Of a stretch of DNA of 64,000 nucleotides, positions 17,877 to 25,362 are shown piece by piece. The stretch's first letter is position 1. The number at the start of each line of letters is the position of its first letter. The notes beneath the pieces are model-generated. The model was not told where the DNA came from. It saw only the letters and a program-made list of their open reading frames with translations, and did no database searches. Source of the stretch: Streptomyces bottropensis ATCC 25435 (GTDB taxonomy: Bacteria > Actinomycetota > Actinomycetes > Streptomycetales > Streptomycetaceae); the NCBI RefSeq assembly GCF_000383595.1, contig NZ_KB911581.1, positions 5,477,519 through 5,541,518 of the forward strand. Reading direction: 5' to 3'. The position numbers and the translations under genes were made by a program.

Positions 17877-17913
17877 GCGGGGCAGGGGCATAGATCCGAT
17901 GCCCCTGCCCCGC
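17877..17913. other. 15-bp perfect hairpin
   Basis: GCGGGGCAGGGGCAT pairs with ATGCCCCTGCCCCGC across a 7-base loop. No T-run follows on either strand. Relative to the minus-strand small ORF it lies directly upstream of the ribosome binding site, so it could be a transcript-start or attenuation structure. A terminator for plus-strand transcription is an equal possibility. Confidence 0.6.
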
Positions 17914-18484
17914 GTTAGAGCCTTACGGACGGCTCAGGGACTAGGTGGTTGAGTGGTCCACTCGCCTACTGCGCGATGTGTCCCACTGGTGTTGGTGCCG
18001 GCTCTCGCCTGGATGCCGTTGCATCCTTGCGTGGGCTGAGGACGTCGTTTTGTGGATGCCTAAGCAGGCACTGAAACACCCCTGGTGGCAGCGGACTTCG
18101 TCCGTGCTCACCTGGTTGCAGCCTGGCGTACCTGGCAGTCAGGCTGCAGTTTCTGGCGTCGACAAAGCGCCTGTTGCCGTGGCGTTGCAACCACGGGTCG
18201 GCGCCGGCCATGACGGCCGTCGGCCTGCGAGGACTAGCACCTCCTTCTGTCGTGTTCGAGGACGCGCCCATGGCCTGGTGCCATGCGCTGCGGCTGTTGC
18301 AGGGACTTGCCGGTCGTACGTGCGTCGCAGGGCAGTACAGGTTCGCCGGCCTCAACGGAACGAGTGCCCTCGTTCCTCCTCCTCGAAGGCCGGTGCTGAC
18401 TGCGGCGACCAGTTGTGCGGCGATGCCGATCGATGCATACACGACCGCAAGGTCGTTACGACTTCGCTGGTGATGGTCCACCGG
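17914..18484. other. Region without a convincing gene
   Basis: 571 bases. A minus-strand frame to 18481 ('NDLAVVYASIGIAAQLVAAV') has a plausible hydrophobic start but weak coding bias and no ribosome site. An isolated AAGGAGGT lies on the minus strand near 18240 with no good start behind it. Possibly a decayed or unusual small gene. Confidence 0.35.
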
Positions 18485-18673
18485 TTACCTGTCCTGTCCG
18501 ATGAGGTGCAGGGTGTCCTCGTTCTCCAGGGCACGGCTGATCCGGTTGATCACCGTGTCCGGGTCGGGGCCGTCCGACACGAAGTGGGCGATGGCAGCGT
18601 CGCTCTCCGCCAGGAAGTCGAGCATCCGCTGATGCGGGCTGTTTGGCAGGGGCTCTGGGATGTCATCGAACAT
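18485..18673 (-). CDS. Small acidic protein downstream of an ECF sigma factor
   Basis: 62 residues from ATG 18673 with AAAGGAA upstream. Highly acidic and probably helical: 'MFDDIPEPLPNSPHQRMLDF', then 'LAESDAAIAHFVSDGPDPD' and 'RISRALENEDTLHLIGQDR'. No transmembrane segment. It lies on the same strand as the sigma gene, 244 bases further on, preceded by the 19-bp hairpin at 18710-18753. An anti-sigma or regulatory partner is conceivable but there is no motif to support it. Confidence 0.5.
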   Translation of the reverse strand: MFDDIPEPLPNSPHQRMLDFLAESDAAIAHFVSDGPDPDTVINRISRALENEDTLHLIGQDR

Positions 18674-18709
18674 AGAGTGCTGTTCCTTTCGCATGGATTT
18701 GACCGGAGG

Positions 18710-18753
18710 CGAGGGTGTGGGCCGAGCGTTGCAGCGCTCGGCCCACACCCTCG
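18710..18753. other. 19-bp perfect hairpin upstream of the small acidic gene
   Basis: CGAGGGTGTGGGCCGAGCG and its exact complement flank a 6-base loop, a very stable structure. It lies 36 bases upstream of the acidic-protein start. No T-run follows. It may be a terminator separating the gene from the sigma factor, or a 5' untranslated structural element. Confidence 0.65.
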
Positions 18754-18837
18754 TTATGCGGTGGTGCGATGCTGTCTGCCTCTCTGTGATGGGGGCTCTT
18801 CGCCCCTGCTGCCGAGACCTGGCTAGGTCCCGTCCCC

Positions 18838-18880
18838 GAGGTACGGAAGCGGCGGCCCGAGTGATTGGCTTCCGCACCTC
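18838..18880 (-). terminator. Likely terminator of the sigma factor gene
   Basis: A 13-bp stem (GAGGTACGGAAGC with GCTTCCGCACCTC, one mismatch) and 17-base loop lie 38 bases after the sigma stop. There is no T-run, as is common for actinomycete terminators. Confidence 0.5.
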
Positions 18881-18917
18881 AGAGGCAGGCTCTAGACGAT
18901 GCCTACTGACCGTTGGC

Positions 18918-19514
18918 TCACTTGAGGCCGCCAGCCTTCCGGACGGCTGATTGGTAGCGGCGCGACACGGTGGCCGCGCTCACGTCGAGAAGCTCCGCGA
19001 CCTCGACGCCGCTCATGCCCAGCAGGACCCGGCAGGCCCATACCGTGTATTCGGCGTCGTTTCCAATAGCCTTCTGGACTTCGTGGAGCAGCTCGATGAA
19101 GCGCACCGTGGCGGCCGTGGGGTCCATCTCGCCGCGCCCCGTCAGCCACGCCGATGAGGCATCGCCAACCCCCTCCAGGGGCATCTCGACCATCTTCTTG
19201 TTCTTGCGAATCTGGTCGATCATGAGGTGCGTGGCGATCTTCATCGCGTAGGCGATCGGGCGGCCGGTGAAGACGTGGCCCCTCGCGATCTGCCGGCACA
19301 TGCGGTAGAGGGTCTCCTGGGTAAGGTCCTCCGCGGTGGGGAGGTCTCGGGTTGCCCTCAACAGCATTCGGCAGATCGGCTCGTAGCACTCCTTGACTAG
19401 CGCCGTAGCGTGCGGGATCTGCTCTGGGGTCAACCGCAGCGGCTTTGGGCTGGCCCCCTTCTGTGGGTCACCTCCGTTCTGGTCGTCGTCTTCCGGCTTG
19501 TGGAATGCGGCCAT
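18918..19514 (-). CDS. ECF-type RNA polymerase sigma factor
   Basis: 198 residues; ATG 19514 has GGAG six bases upstream. Region 2 is seen in 'DLTQETLYRMCRQIARGHVF' and 'AYAMKIATHLMIDQIRKNKK'. Region 4 is the C-terminal helix-turn-helix 'GMSGVEVAELLDVSAATVSR' followed by 'RYQSAVRKAGG'. An acidic, polar N-terminal tail of about 30 residues precedes it. It directs polymerase to a specific promoter set. No anti-sigma factor with a recognisable domain lies next to it. It is divergent from the alarmone-type cluster that starts at 20045, so it could control that cluster, but no promoter motif was identified. Confidence 0.85.
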   Translation of the reverse strand: MAAFHKPEDDDQNGGDPQKGASPKPLRLTPEQIPHATALVKECYEPICRMLLRATRDLPTAEDLTQETLYRMCRQIARGHVFTGRPIAYAMKIATHLMIDQIRKNKKMVEMPLEGVGDASSAWLTGRGEMDPTAATVRFIELLHEVQKAIGNDAEYTVWACRVLLGMSGVEVAELLDVSAATVSRRYQSAVRKAGGLK

Positions 19515-20044
19515 TGCAACTCCATTTCTTCGGGTCGCTACCTAGGTCCACGCCAGGAGGGCCGGAATGTTGCACGGGGATGCGCCCAATTTTTGCGGGG
19601 CAGGGCGAAGGAAGGTTCGAAGGCGCAGGGAAGGAGTCGCGACCTGGAGAGACGACAACGTCCGGGCACCGCGGCGCGGCGTGCCCGCCGCCCAGCTCGC
19701 AGGGGACGAAGGGGTCCACGCCAGTCGGCCCTGCGCGAGATGATCACACCCCACAACGGAAGAGCCTCATCGCACGGTCGGCGGTGTTCGCCGCCCGGGG
19801 CGAACACACCGGGACGCGTCAGCGGCGACAACTGGGTGAGAACTGATGGAGGTTGGACCACTCGCTGCCCATTGTCATGGCATCTGCATCTATTACACGC
19901 TCCGTCACGAAGAGCGCTACGGTGTGTACCAAGCGGCACCGAGGGGGCGTAGTGCACCGCTTTCTGCCCTCCCTGTCACCCGCGCGTGAGGTTCAACCCA
20001 GCGCCCCACCAGATGGACGCGGGCGGAGAGGCTAGAGGTGAGAA
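19515..20044. other. Divergent intergenic region
   Basis: 530 bases between the sigma factor (leftward) and the NdpA-like gene (rightward). Open frames here are Arg/Pro-rich and unconvincing. It must hold both promoters. AT content rises around 19870-19920 (for example CATCTATTACACG), the most promoter-like part. GAGG/AGGTGAG just before GTG 20045 is the ribosome site of the next gene. Confidence 0.5.
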
Positions 20045-21232
20045 GTGCGGACCGAGTTCGGTGATCTTGTGGTCGAGCAGGCCATCGTCCACGTAGTGCC
20101 CAAGCGCATCCGTGGAGAAGAACTCGCCCCTATCGAACTCAGCCAGACTGTGTGCCAGCTCGACAACACGGTACGGACGCAACTGCAAGCAAGACTTCGC
20201 ACCGTTCTCGACCGTCTGGCGCGCGAGGTCGTGGAGGAACCCGAGATCGAAGCCGGGCTCCCCGCCGCTGTCCGCGCGTTCCTGAACGACAAGCAGGATC
20301 TCGTCAGCGTCTCAGGTGAGATCGCCCACCTGCTGCGTGACAATCAGACCGCGTCCAGCCCCGCGGGACTGCTCCTCGTCGCCACCGCTCGGCTCGGCGA
20401 CCAGCCGGCGCTGCTGATGGTCAAACTCGAGCAGGAAACCGGTATGCAGGCCAACTCGATCGTCACCGACGGCCTGCGCACCTTCGACGTGCAGTACTTC
20501 GCGAACCTGCTCTTCACCGAGCGATCCAAGGTCTACAAGGTAGCCCTGTTCTCCCAGCAGGGAGCCGCGGAGGAGAAGCTGGAGGGGTGGGCCGCTGACG
20601 CGCAGATGTCGGGCAAGGCCGTGGCCAGGTTCTTCCTGGAGAAGTTCCTCGGCTGTCGGCACAAAAACGATCCGCGAGAGCTTACCCGTCGCTTCCACGA
20701 CACGGCCATGGAGTGGGTCAACAGCCGCATCACGGATCCGGACGTGCGCATGGACTACGTCATGGCGGTCATGGTCGAGCTGCAGAGCACCGCATCCACG
20801 CTGGATCCGACAGCGTTCATCAAAGAGCACGTCCGCTCCGCGCACCGCGACGACTTCGCCGAGTTCCTCGAGGAGAACGACGTCCCTGTTCGTGTCTTCG
20901 ACAAGGACATCGAGCTGGTCGGCAACCGTCTGCAGAGGATGAGGGTGGAGCTGTCTAGCGGCGCTTTCCTGGTGGCACCGGTGGAGGCCGTGCAGGACGG
21001 AAGCATCGAGCTCCAGGACCTGGGAGACGGCCGGATTCTCGTCACTATGCCTGGCACCGTCACCAAGACCAGCAGCTTCGCCGGGACGGGGCGCCGCGCC
21101 CAGACCAAAGAGGAGGGCAAGGCGGCGACGACGCCCGACTCCTCCGGCGCTGACGGTGCCTCGATTCCCGCAGCCCGGTCACAGACCGAGCAGCGCCCTG
21201 CGGACGGCGAAACGCCAGCGGCGCAGGCATGA
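20045..21232 (+). CDS. Nucleoid-associated protein, NdpA (37 kDa) family
   Basis: 395 residues from GTG 20045 with AGGTGAG upstream. The sequence follows the NdpA/YejK pattern: an N-terminal 'VVEQAIVHVVPKRIRGEE', then 'AGLLLVATARLGDQPALLMV', 'KLEQETGMQ' and 'SKVYKVALFSQQGAAEEKLE', with a C-terminal part rich in Thr/Ala that is probably disordered. Family members bind the nucleoid; their biochemical role is poorly defined and homologues occur in defence loci. It is followed after 19 bases by the RelA/SpoT-like gene, so it is probably co-transcribed. In this cluster it may sense or guard DNA; that is inference. Confidence 0.75.
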   Translation: MRTEFGDLVVEQAIVHVVPKRIRGEELAPIELSQTVCQLDNTVRTQLQARLRTVLDRLAREVVEEPEIEAGLPAAVRAFLNDKQDLVSVSGEIAHLLRDNQTASSPAGLLLVATARLGDQPALLMVKLEQETGMQANSIVTDGLRTFDVQYFANLLFTERSKVYKVALFSQQGAAEEKLEGWAADAQMSGKAVARFFLEKFLGCRHKNDPRELTRRFHDTAMEWVNSRITDPDVRMDYVMAVMVELQSTASTLDPTAFIKEHVRSAHRDDFAEFLEENDVPVRVFDKDIELVGNRLQRMRVELSSGAFLVAPVEAVQDGSIELQDLGDGRILVTMPGTVTKTSSFAGTGRRAQTKEEGKAATTPDSSGADGASIPAARSQTEQRPADGETPAAQA

Positions 21233-21251
21233 TCTCCACGTCCCTCAGGTC

Positions 21252-22250
21252 ATGCGGCGGCCCGCGATGGCCCTGACGCCGGACCAAGCGCTGCAGCGCT
21301 TCAAGGAGCAGCAGGAGCTGATCGGACAGGCAGCCAAGGCGACCGCTGATCACATCGCGCGCGCCGCCGCCCGTGAAGAGCTCGCCTGTGCAGTGAGCTG
21401 GCGAGCCAAAGAGCTCAGCAGCTTCGAGAAGAAGATCGACCGTAAGGGCTACACCGACCCCTGGACCGAGATCACCGACAAAGCGGGCGTCCGTGTCGTC
21501 GTGCAGCACTCCGGGCTTCTGGATCCCCTCAAGAAGGTGATCACCGACTGCCTCGAGATCATCGACGTGGAGGACGACCGGCACGTCGCCGGGAACGAGG
21601 ACCGTCTGAGTTATCCCCGCCTGCACATCCAGGCGGTCATGGCCGGCGGGGAAACAGACCCGGACGGCAAACCGTACGAGTGCGAGATCCAACTACGGAC
21701 CGAGGCCGTCGACTTGTGGGCGCGGATGTCGCACAAGTTCCTCTATAAACCCGGTGTCGCCCCTCCTGCCGATGTCAGCCGTTCGCTGTACCGTCTTATT
21801 GCTCTGGTCGAGCTCTACGATCTCGAAGTCGAACGGGGGGCGAAGGCCATGTCGAAACACCCCCAGCTTGTCCGCGGCAGCCACCTACTCGATCTCGCCG
21901 AGCAGATCTACCAGACCTTCACCCACCACCCCTACAGCCGGGATCTGTCCTACGAGGTCGTCGAGGTGCTCGCCGACGCCATCGACGACGAGACCGCCTA
22001 CGGCGAGCGACTCGCCGAGTTCGCCGAACGCTTCCACGACCGCCTCGAACGGATCTACACCGACTACGGGCCCACCAGCGTCCACGCCATCGAGCACGGC
22101 CGCTACCTTCTGACGAGCCAGCCAGAAAGTCTGATCATTTTCGAACGGCTGACCAACGCGCGCTTTGGCATTCTCGAGGCGTGGGAGCAGAGCGAGCTGT
22201 CCGAGGCATGGCTGAACGACTTGGCCGATGCCTGGGGAACAGCCTTATGA
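21252..22250 (+). CDS. RelA/SpoT-fold (p)ppGpp synthetase-like protein
   Basis: 332 residues from ATG 21252 (ATG 21267 also possible). The synthetase fold is recognisable: 'VSWRAKELSSFEKKIDRKGY' (R-x-K and S-x-x-K region), 'EITDKAGVRVVV' (D-x-x-G-x-R), 'SYPRLHIQAV' and the strongly diagnostic 'CEIQLRTEAVDLWARMSHKF'. No HD hydrolase domain is fused. The long C-terminal helical part (from about residue 190) is unlike standard small alarmone synthetases. It should transfer pyrophosphate from ATP to a nucleotide or tRNA. The gene overlaps the next by ATGA, and an HD protein follows, as in toxic alarmone synthetase/hydrolase pairs. Confidence 0.8.
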   Translation: MRRPAMALTPDQALQRFKEQQELIGQAAKATADHIARAAAREELACAVSWRAKELSSFEKKIDRKGYTDPWTEITDKAGVRVVVQHSGLLDPLKKVITDCLEIIDVEDDRHVAGNEDRLSYPRLHIQAVMAGGETDPDGKPYECEIQLRTEAVDLWARMSHKFLYKPGVAPPADVSRSLYRLIALVELYDLEVERGAKAMSKHPQLVRGSHLLDLAEQIYQTFTHHPYSRDLSYEVVEVLADAIDDETAYGERLAEFAERFHDRLERIYTDYGPTSVHAIEHGRYLLTSQPESLIIFERLTNARFGILEAWEQSELSEAWLNDLADAWGTAL

Positions 22251-22900
22251 GCAGCCCTGCACCGCCTCAGCCGCCGACTCTGGCCGCCGCCACCGCTATG
22301 TTCATCGAGGTCCTCGTGGTCGGCATCGGTACCCTGTCCGCCGGAACCCTGCTACTGATCGCCCTCATCGGCCCCGCCACCACAGCGAAACTCGCGCCTG
22401 CGACAGACTCCACGCTGGTTGCCGGAGCAGCTCTGGCCGCCGCCTACGCGCTGGGGGTCCTCACCGACCGGGTCGCCGACACCACCTTCATGCCGATCGA
22501 CCGCCGACTGCGCACCGCGTCCTTCCCCACGGAAGCTTCCTACGCACGAGCGCGTCTGCGGCTTGCGGAGATCCCCTCCCTCTCCGCCCAAGCCGACTAC
22601 GCACGCTCCCGTACCCGGATCTGCCGCGGCTGGGCGTTCAACACCGCTGCTTTGATCCTCACCTCGGACCTGGCGCTCCTGCGCTACTCCTTCGATCGCC
22701 GCCCGCTCGTCATGGGCGCCATCACCGTCCTCGGTCTGCTCATCGCCTTCGGCTTCTACCGCTCCTGGCACATGCTCACCGCCATCAGCTACAGCAAACT
22801 CGCGGAACAGACAGCCCTGCTGGGTCCCAGCCCCGCTCTCCCCAACCAAGGCCCGGTACAACCGCAACCCGGTGCCGGTACCTCCGGCACTCCGAACTGA
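22247..22900 (+). CDS. Four-helix membrane protein in the alarmone cluster
   Basis: 217 residues from ATG 22247, overlapping the RelA/SpoT-like stop by four bases. Hydrophobic segments lie near residues 17-45 ('FIEVLVVGIGTLSAGTLLLI'), 57-72 ('LVAGAALAAAYALGVL'), 130-150 ('AFNTAALILTSDLALL') and 156-176 ('LVMGAITVLGLLIAFGFY'). Between helices 2 and 3 is a charged cytoplasmic stretch rich in Arg. The tail is Pro/Gly-rich. No family name. Translational coupling to a nucleotide synthetase recalls membrane effectors in nucleotide-signalling conflict systems. Confidence 0.7.
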   Translation: MSSPAPPQPPTLAAATAMFIEVLVVGIGTLSAGTLLLIALIGPATTAKLAPATDSTLVAGAALAAAYALGVLTDRVADTTFMPIDRRLRTASFPTEASYARARLRLAEIPSLSAQADYARSRTRICRGWAFNTAALILTSDLALLRYSFDRRPLVMGAITVLGLLIAFGFYRSWHMLTAISYSKLAEQTALLGPSPALPNQGPVQPQPGAGTSGTPN

Positions 22901-23175
22901 CGTCACAGCTGGCCGGCAACCGAACGGATGCGGCAGACGGCCCTCGCCGGCCTGCCACGCGATGCTCGTCGTCCCAGCCAGGCCACCCTCCTCAGCATCG
23001 AAGACGAGATGACCACAACACGGACAAGGACGGCGACTACTCACCAGCACAGTCGCCCGGCCACGGTGATCACCCGCGGACCGGCTCCCGGGAACAGTCA
23101 CCAGATGGCGGGGAGCGACCACCTCCCGTCCTCGCTGACCAAACCACCCATGGGTGCGACGGCTACCCTGTCGCG

Positions 23176-24096
23176 GTGACGACCTCGCGAATACTGTCGA
23201 TCGCCCTCCAGGACACCGGCCAGCCCCCGCTGCGTCCACTGCCAATCGAAGCAGCCGAACTGCTTCACGACCTTGACGCTCCGCCACGCCTGGTCGCCCA
23301 TCTGCGAGCAGTCCACGACGTTGCAGGGCAACTCCTCGAATGGATCGCTGCACGCGACCTCGATCTGGGCATCAACCCGCAGGCCGTTCTCTTCGGAGCC
23401 GCCACCCACGACATCGGCAAGGTGCAGCACCCCGCCGAGTTGTCCGCTCCCGGCGCACAGCACGAAGAAGCCGGCCGTGAGCTGCTTATAACCCGAGGCA
23501 TCGATTCCGTCATGGCTCGCTTCGCCGGAACACACGCCGCCTGGACCGCCGATGAGGCCGGGATGGAAGACCTCCTGGTCAGCCTGGCCGACAAGATCTG
23601 GAAGAACAAGCGGGTCCCCGAACTCGAAGATCTCGTCGTCGCCAGACTCGCGGAGGCGAGCGGAAGGTCGGTCTGGGAGGAGTTTCTCGACCTGGACAGC
23701 GTGCTCGCTCGCATCGGTGACCAGGCCGATGAACGCCTCGCCTTCCAGATGTCCTACCCCACAGCCGGGAACGGCCAGCGACTGCCTAACTTCCCGGACG
23801 CGCTCACGACATGGTTCGCCGAGAACGACGCGGTCGTCTGCGCGCGTGGGATCACCGCCGAACTACGGCACTCCCCAGAAGACGGCCGGCTCAAGAACAG
23901 CGCATGGCTGACCGTCGAGGCCGGGAACCGGGTCATCCAGATCACTGTCTGGAGCAGCGGCGAAGCCGAACTCGACTACGTGGACCTCGGGAGTGGGGAC
24001 AACCGTCCTGAGCACCGAGACCTCCAAACCGACCAAGAACTCCATGCTCTCCTCAGATCCGCGCTCGACTGGGTCGACCCCGGCACGAACGGTTGA
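23176..24096 (+). CDS. HD-domain phosphohydrolase
   Basis: 306 residues from GTG 23176; the open frame continues upstream but loses coding character. Metal ligands of the HD superfamily are present in order: H in 'LRAVHDVAGQLLEWI', HD in 'FGAATHDIGKVQHPAEL', H in 'QHEEAGRELL' and D in 'LVSLADKIWKNKR'. The C-terminal third ('AWLTVEAGNRVIQITVWSSG') is a separate small domain. HD proteins hydrolyse phosphate esters such as (p)ppGpp. Placed 275 bases after the membrane gene on the same strand, it may degrade what the RelA/SpoT-like enzyme makes. Confidence 0.75.
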   Translation: MTTSRILSIALQDTGQPPLRPLPIEAAELLHDLDAPPRLVAHLRAVHDVAGQLLEWIAARDLDLGINPQAVLFGAATHDIGKVQHPAELSAPGAQHEEAGRELLITRGIDSVMARFAGTHAAWTADEAGMEDLLVSLADKIWKNKRVPELEDLVVARLAEASGRSVWEEFLDLDSVLARIGDQADERLAFQMSYPTAGNGQRLPNFPDALTTWFAENDAVVCARGITAELRHSPEDGRLKNSAWLTVEAGNRVIQITVWSSGEAELDYVDLGSGDNRPEHRDLQTDQELHALLRSALDWVDPGTNG

Positions 24097-24270
24097 TCAC
24101 GAGGATTGGACACGACTCTGCGGACGGACGTCGACGACAACCAACGCGGACTCGAACGAAACACCAGCTCAACGCCGCACGATTGGACACTCAATCGCGG
24201 AACCTACAGCCCGAGACGCAGCAGAGCCGCCAGCGTCAGGGCGACGGGGGCGGCTCTGCGAGTCGAGCGG

Positions 24271-24681
24271 TCAGCAACTCGATGGGCGGAAGGGGACGAC
24301 GTTGTCCGGGGCCGGAGGGGGCTCGGGAGTTGGGTCCTTCTTCTGGGTGAGAACAGCGCCGGCGAGAGTCAACAGAGTTACCCGCTGGCGAAGTTCTTCG
24401 AGCTCGGCTTCTTTGTTGGCGAGGGTCTTCCGGAGTTTGGTGACGGTTTCCCGTAGTCGCCTTTCAGTTTCCGGAATCTGTTGCGTCTCGTTGCGGACGC
24501 GCTCGTAAAACTCATTCTTCAGATCGGCATGCCGCCTTTGGAGGGCCATGCGGTGGACGCCGGCCTCAACGGCAAGGGCAACGACGGTGAGACTGCCGTT
24601 CGAGGTGGTGGCCTGTCCGGCCAGGAGCCGGTCCATCGCCTCACGGATGCGGAAGCGCTCGTCCTGGTGCTGGTGGTTCAT
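24271..24681 (-). CDS. DUF6262-like coiled-coil protein paired with a tyrosine recombinase
   Basis: 136 residues; ATG 24681 overlaps the integrase stop. The N-terminal half has an HTH-like segment ('GSLTVVALAVEAGVHRMALQ'). Then follows a long charged coiled coil ('ETERRLRETVTKLRKTLANK'). Such proteins accompany tyrosine recombinases in Tn554-like or related transposition modules. The partner integrase here is truncated, so the module is likely inactive although this gene is intact. Confidence 0.65.
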   Translation of the reverse strand: MNHQHQDERFRIREAMDRLLAGQATTSNGSLTVVALAVEAGVHRMALQRRHADLKNEFYERVRNETQQIPETERRLRETVTKLRKTLANKEAELEELRQRVTLLTLAGAVLTQKKDPTPEPPPAPDNVVPFRPSSC

Positions 24682-25331
24682 GCCGGTGCCTCGGCGGTCT
24701 GGGCGGTCGCGTCGTGAGTGTCGGCCGTCCTGCGGAGTTTGTCGGCGTTGGTTCGTAGCCGCTTGCCGACCGGGCCAGGGGCGTGGGCGGCGAGTTGATC
24801 GATCTCGCTGGCGCGCTCCCGCAGCTGGTGGGCATGAGTGTCGGTGCGGACGGTGTTGCCGCAGCCGGGCCGGCAGTCGTACTGCCGCGGGGCTGTCGCG
24901 CCGGGCTCGGGTTCGCAGAGGGCGGTGTCGTGTTTGAAAGCGCAGATCAAGAACGCGTCTGGGTTGTCATAGAGCACCACGCCGTCCCGGGCGAGGAACT
25001 TGGCGGCCTTCCTCGCGAACGTCCCAGGGACGATGCATCCCTCGAAGCGAGGGGTCTGGGCAGCAGCGGTGAGGGCCCGCCGGGCGCCGGGGCCGGAGAC
25101 CTTCTCCCCGTCGGCGAGGCGGTCGCGCAGACGGGCGGCGGTGTCAGCTACGGCGAGAGCGGTCTCGATGTCGAGCTCGCTGTGGATGCCGCCTCGGCTG
25201 CGGGAGCCGTAGCCGCTGGAGGTGCGTACATCCAGGATGGTGCGCATGTGCCCGTACTGAATCGCGAGCGCGATCAGTCCGCCGGGGCGGCGGGCGATGT
25301 GCCAGGCCAGGTTGTGGCTATGGTTTGGAGC
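24678..25331 (-). pseudogene. Tyrosine recombinase, C-terminal remnant
   Basis: Recognisable from about 25325: 'HNLAWHIARRPGGLIALAIQ' and 'YGHMRT' form the end of the catalytic domain of a large integrase. The tyrosine is probably in 'SSGYGSRSRGGIHSELD'. A cysteine-rich C-terminal tail follows ('ICAFKHDTALCEPEP', 'YDCRPGCGNT'). The N-terminal domain and catalytic Arg region are absent, with a sharp break before the HEPN/Toprim gene. It is a relic of an integrated element. Confidence 0.65.
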
Positions 25332-25362
25332 TGACCGTTGACCGCTGCGAGTGCCGGAAGTG

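Noticed and set aside
17877..17913. Rho-independent terminator for a plus-strand gene
   Set aside because: No T-run follows and no convincing plus-strand gene precedes it; kept only as a hairpin of unknown role.
22228..24096. A 622-codon open frame covering the HD protein
   Set aside because: Before 23176 it lies in the wrong frame of the membrane gene and is Arg/Pro-rich; only the HD part has family motifs.
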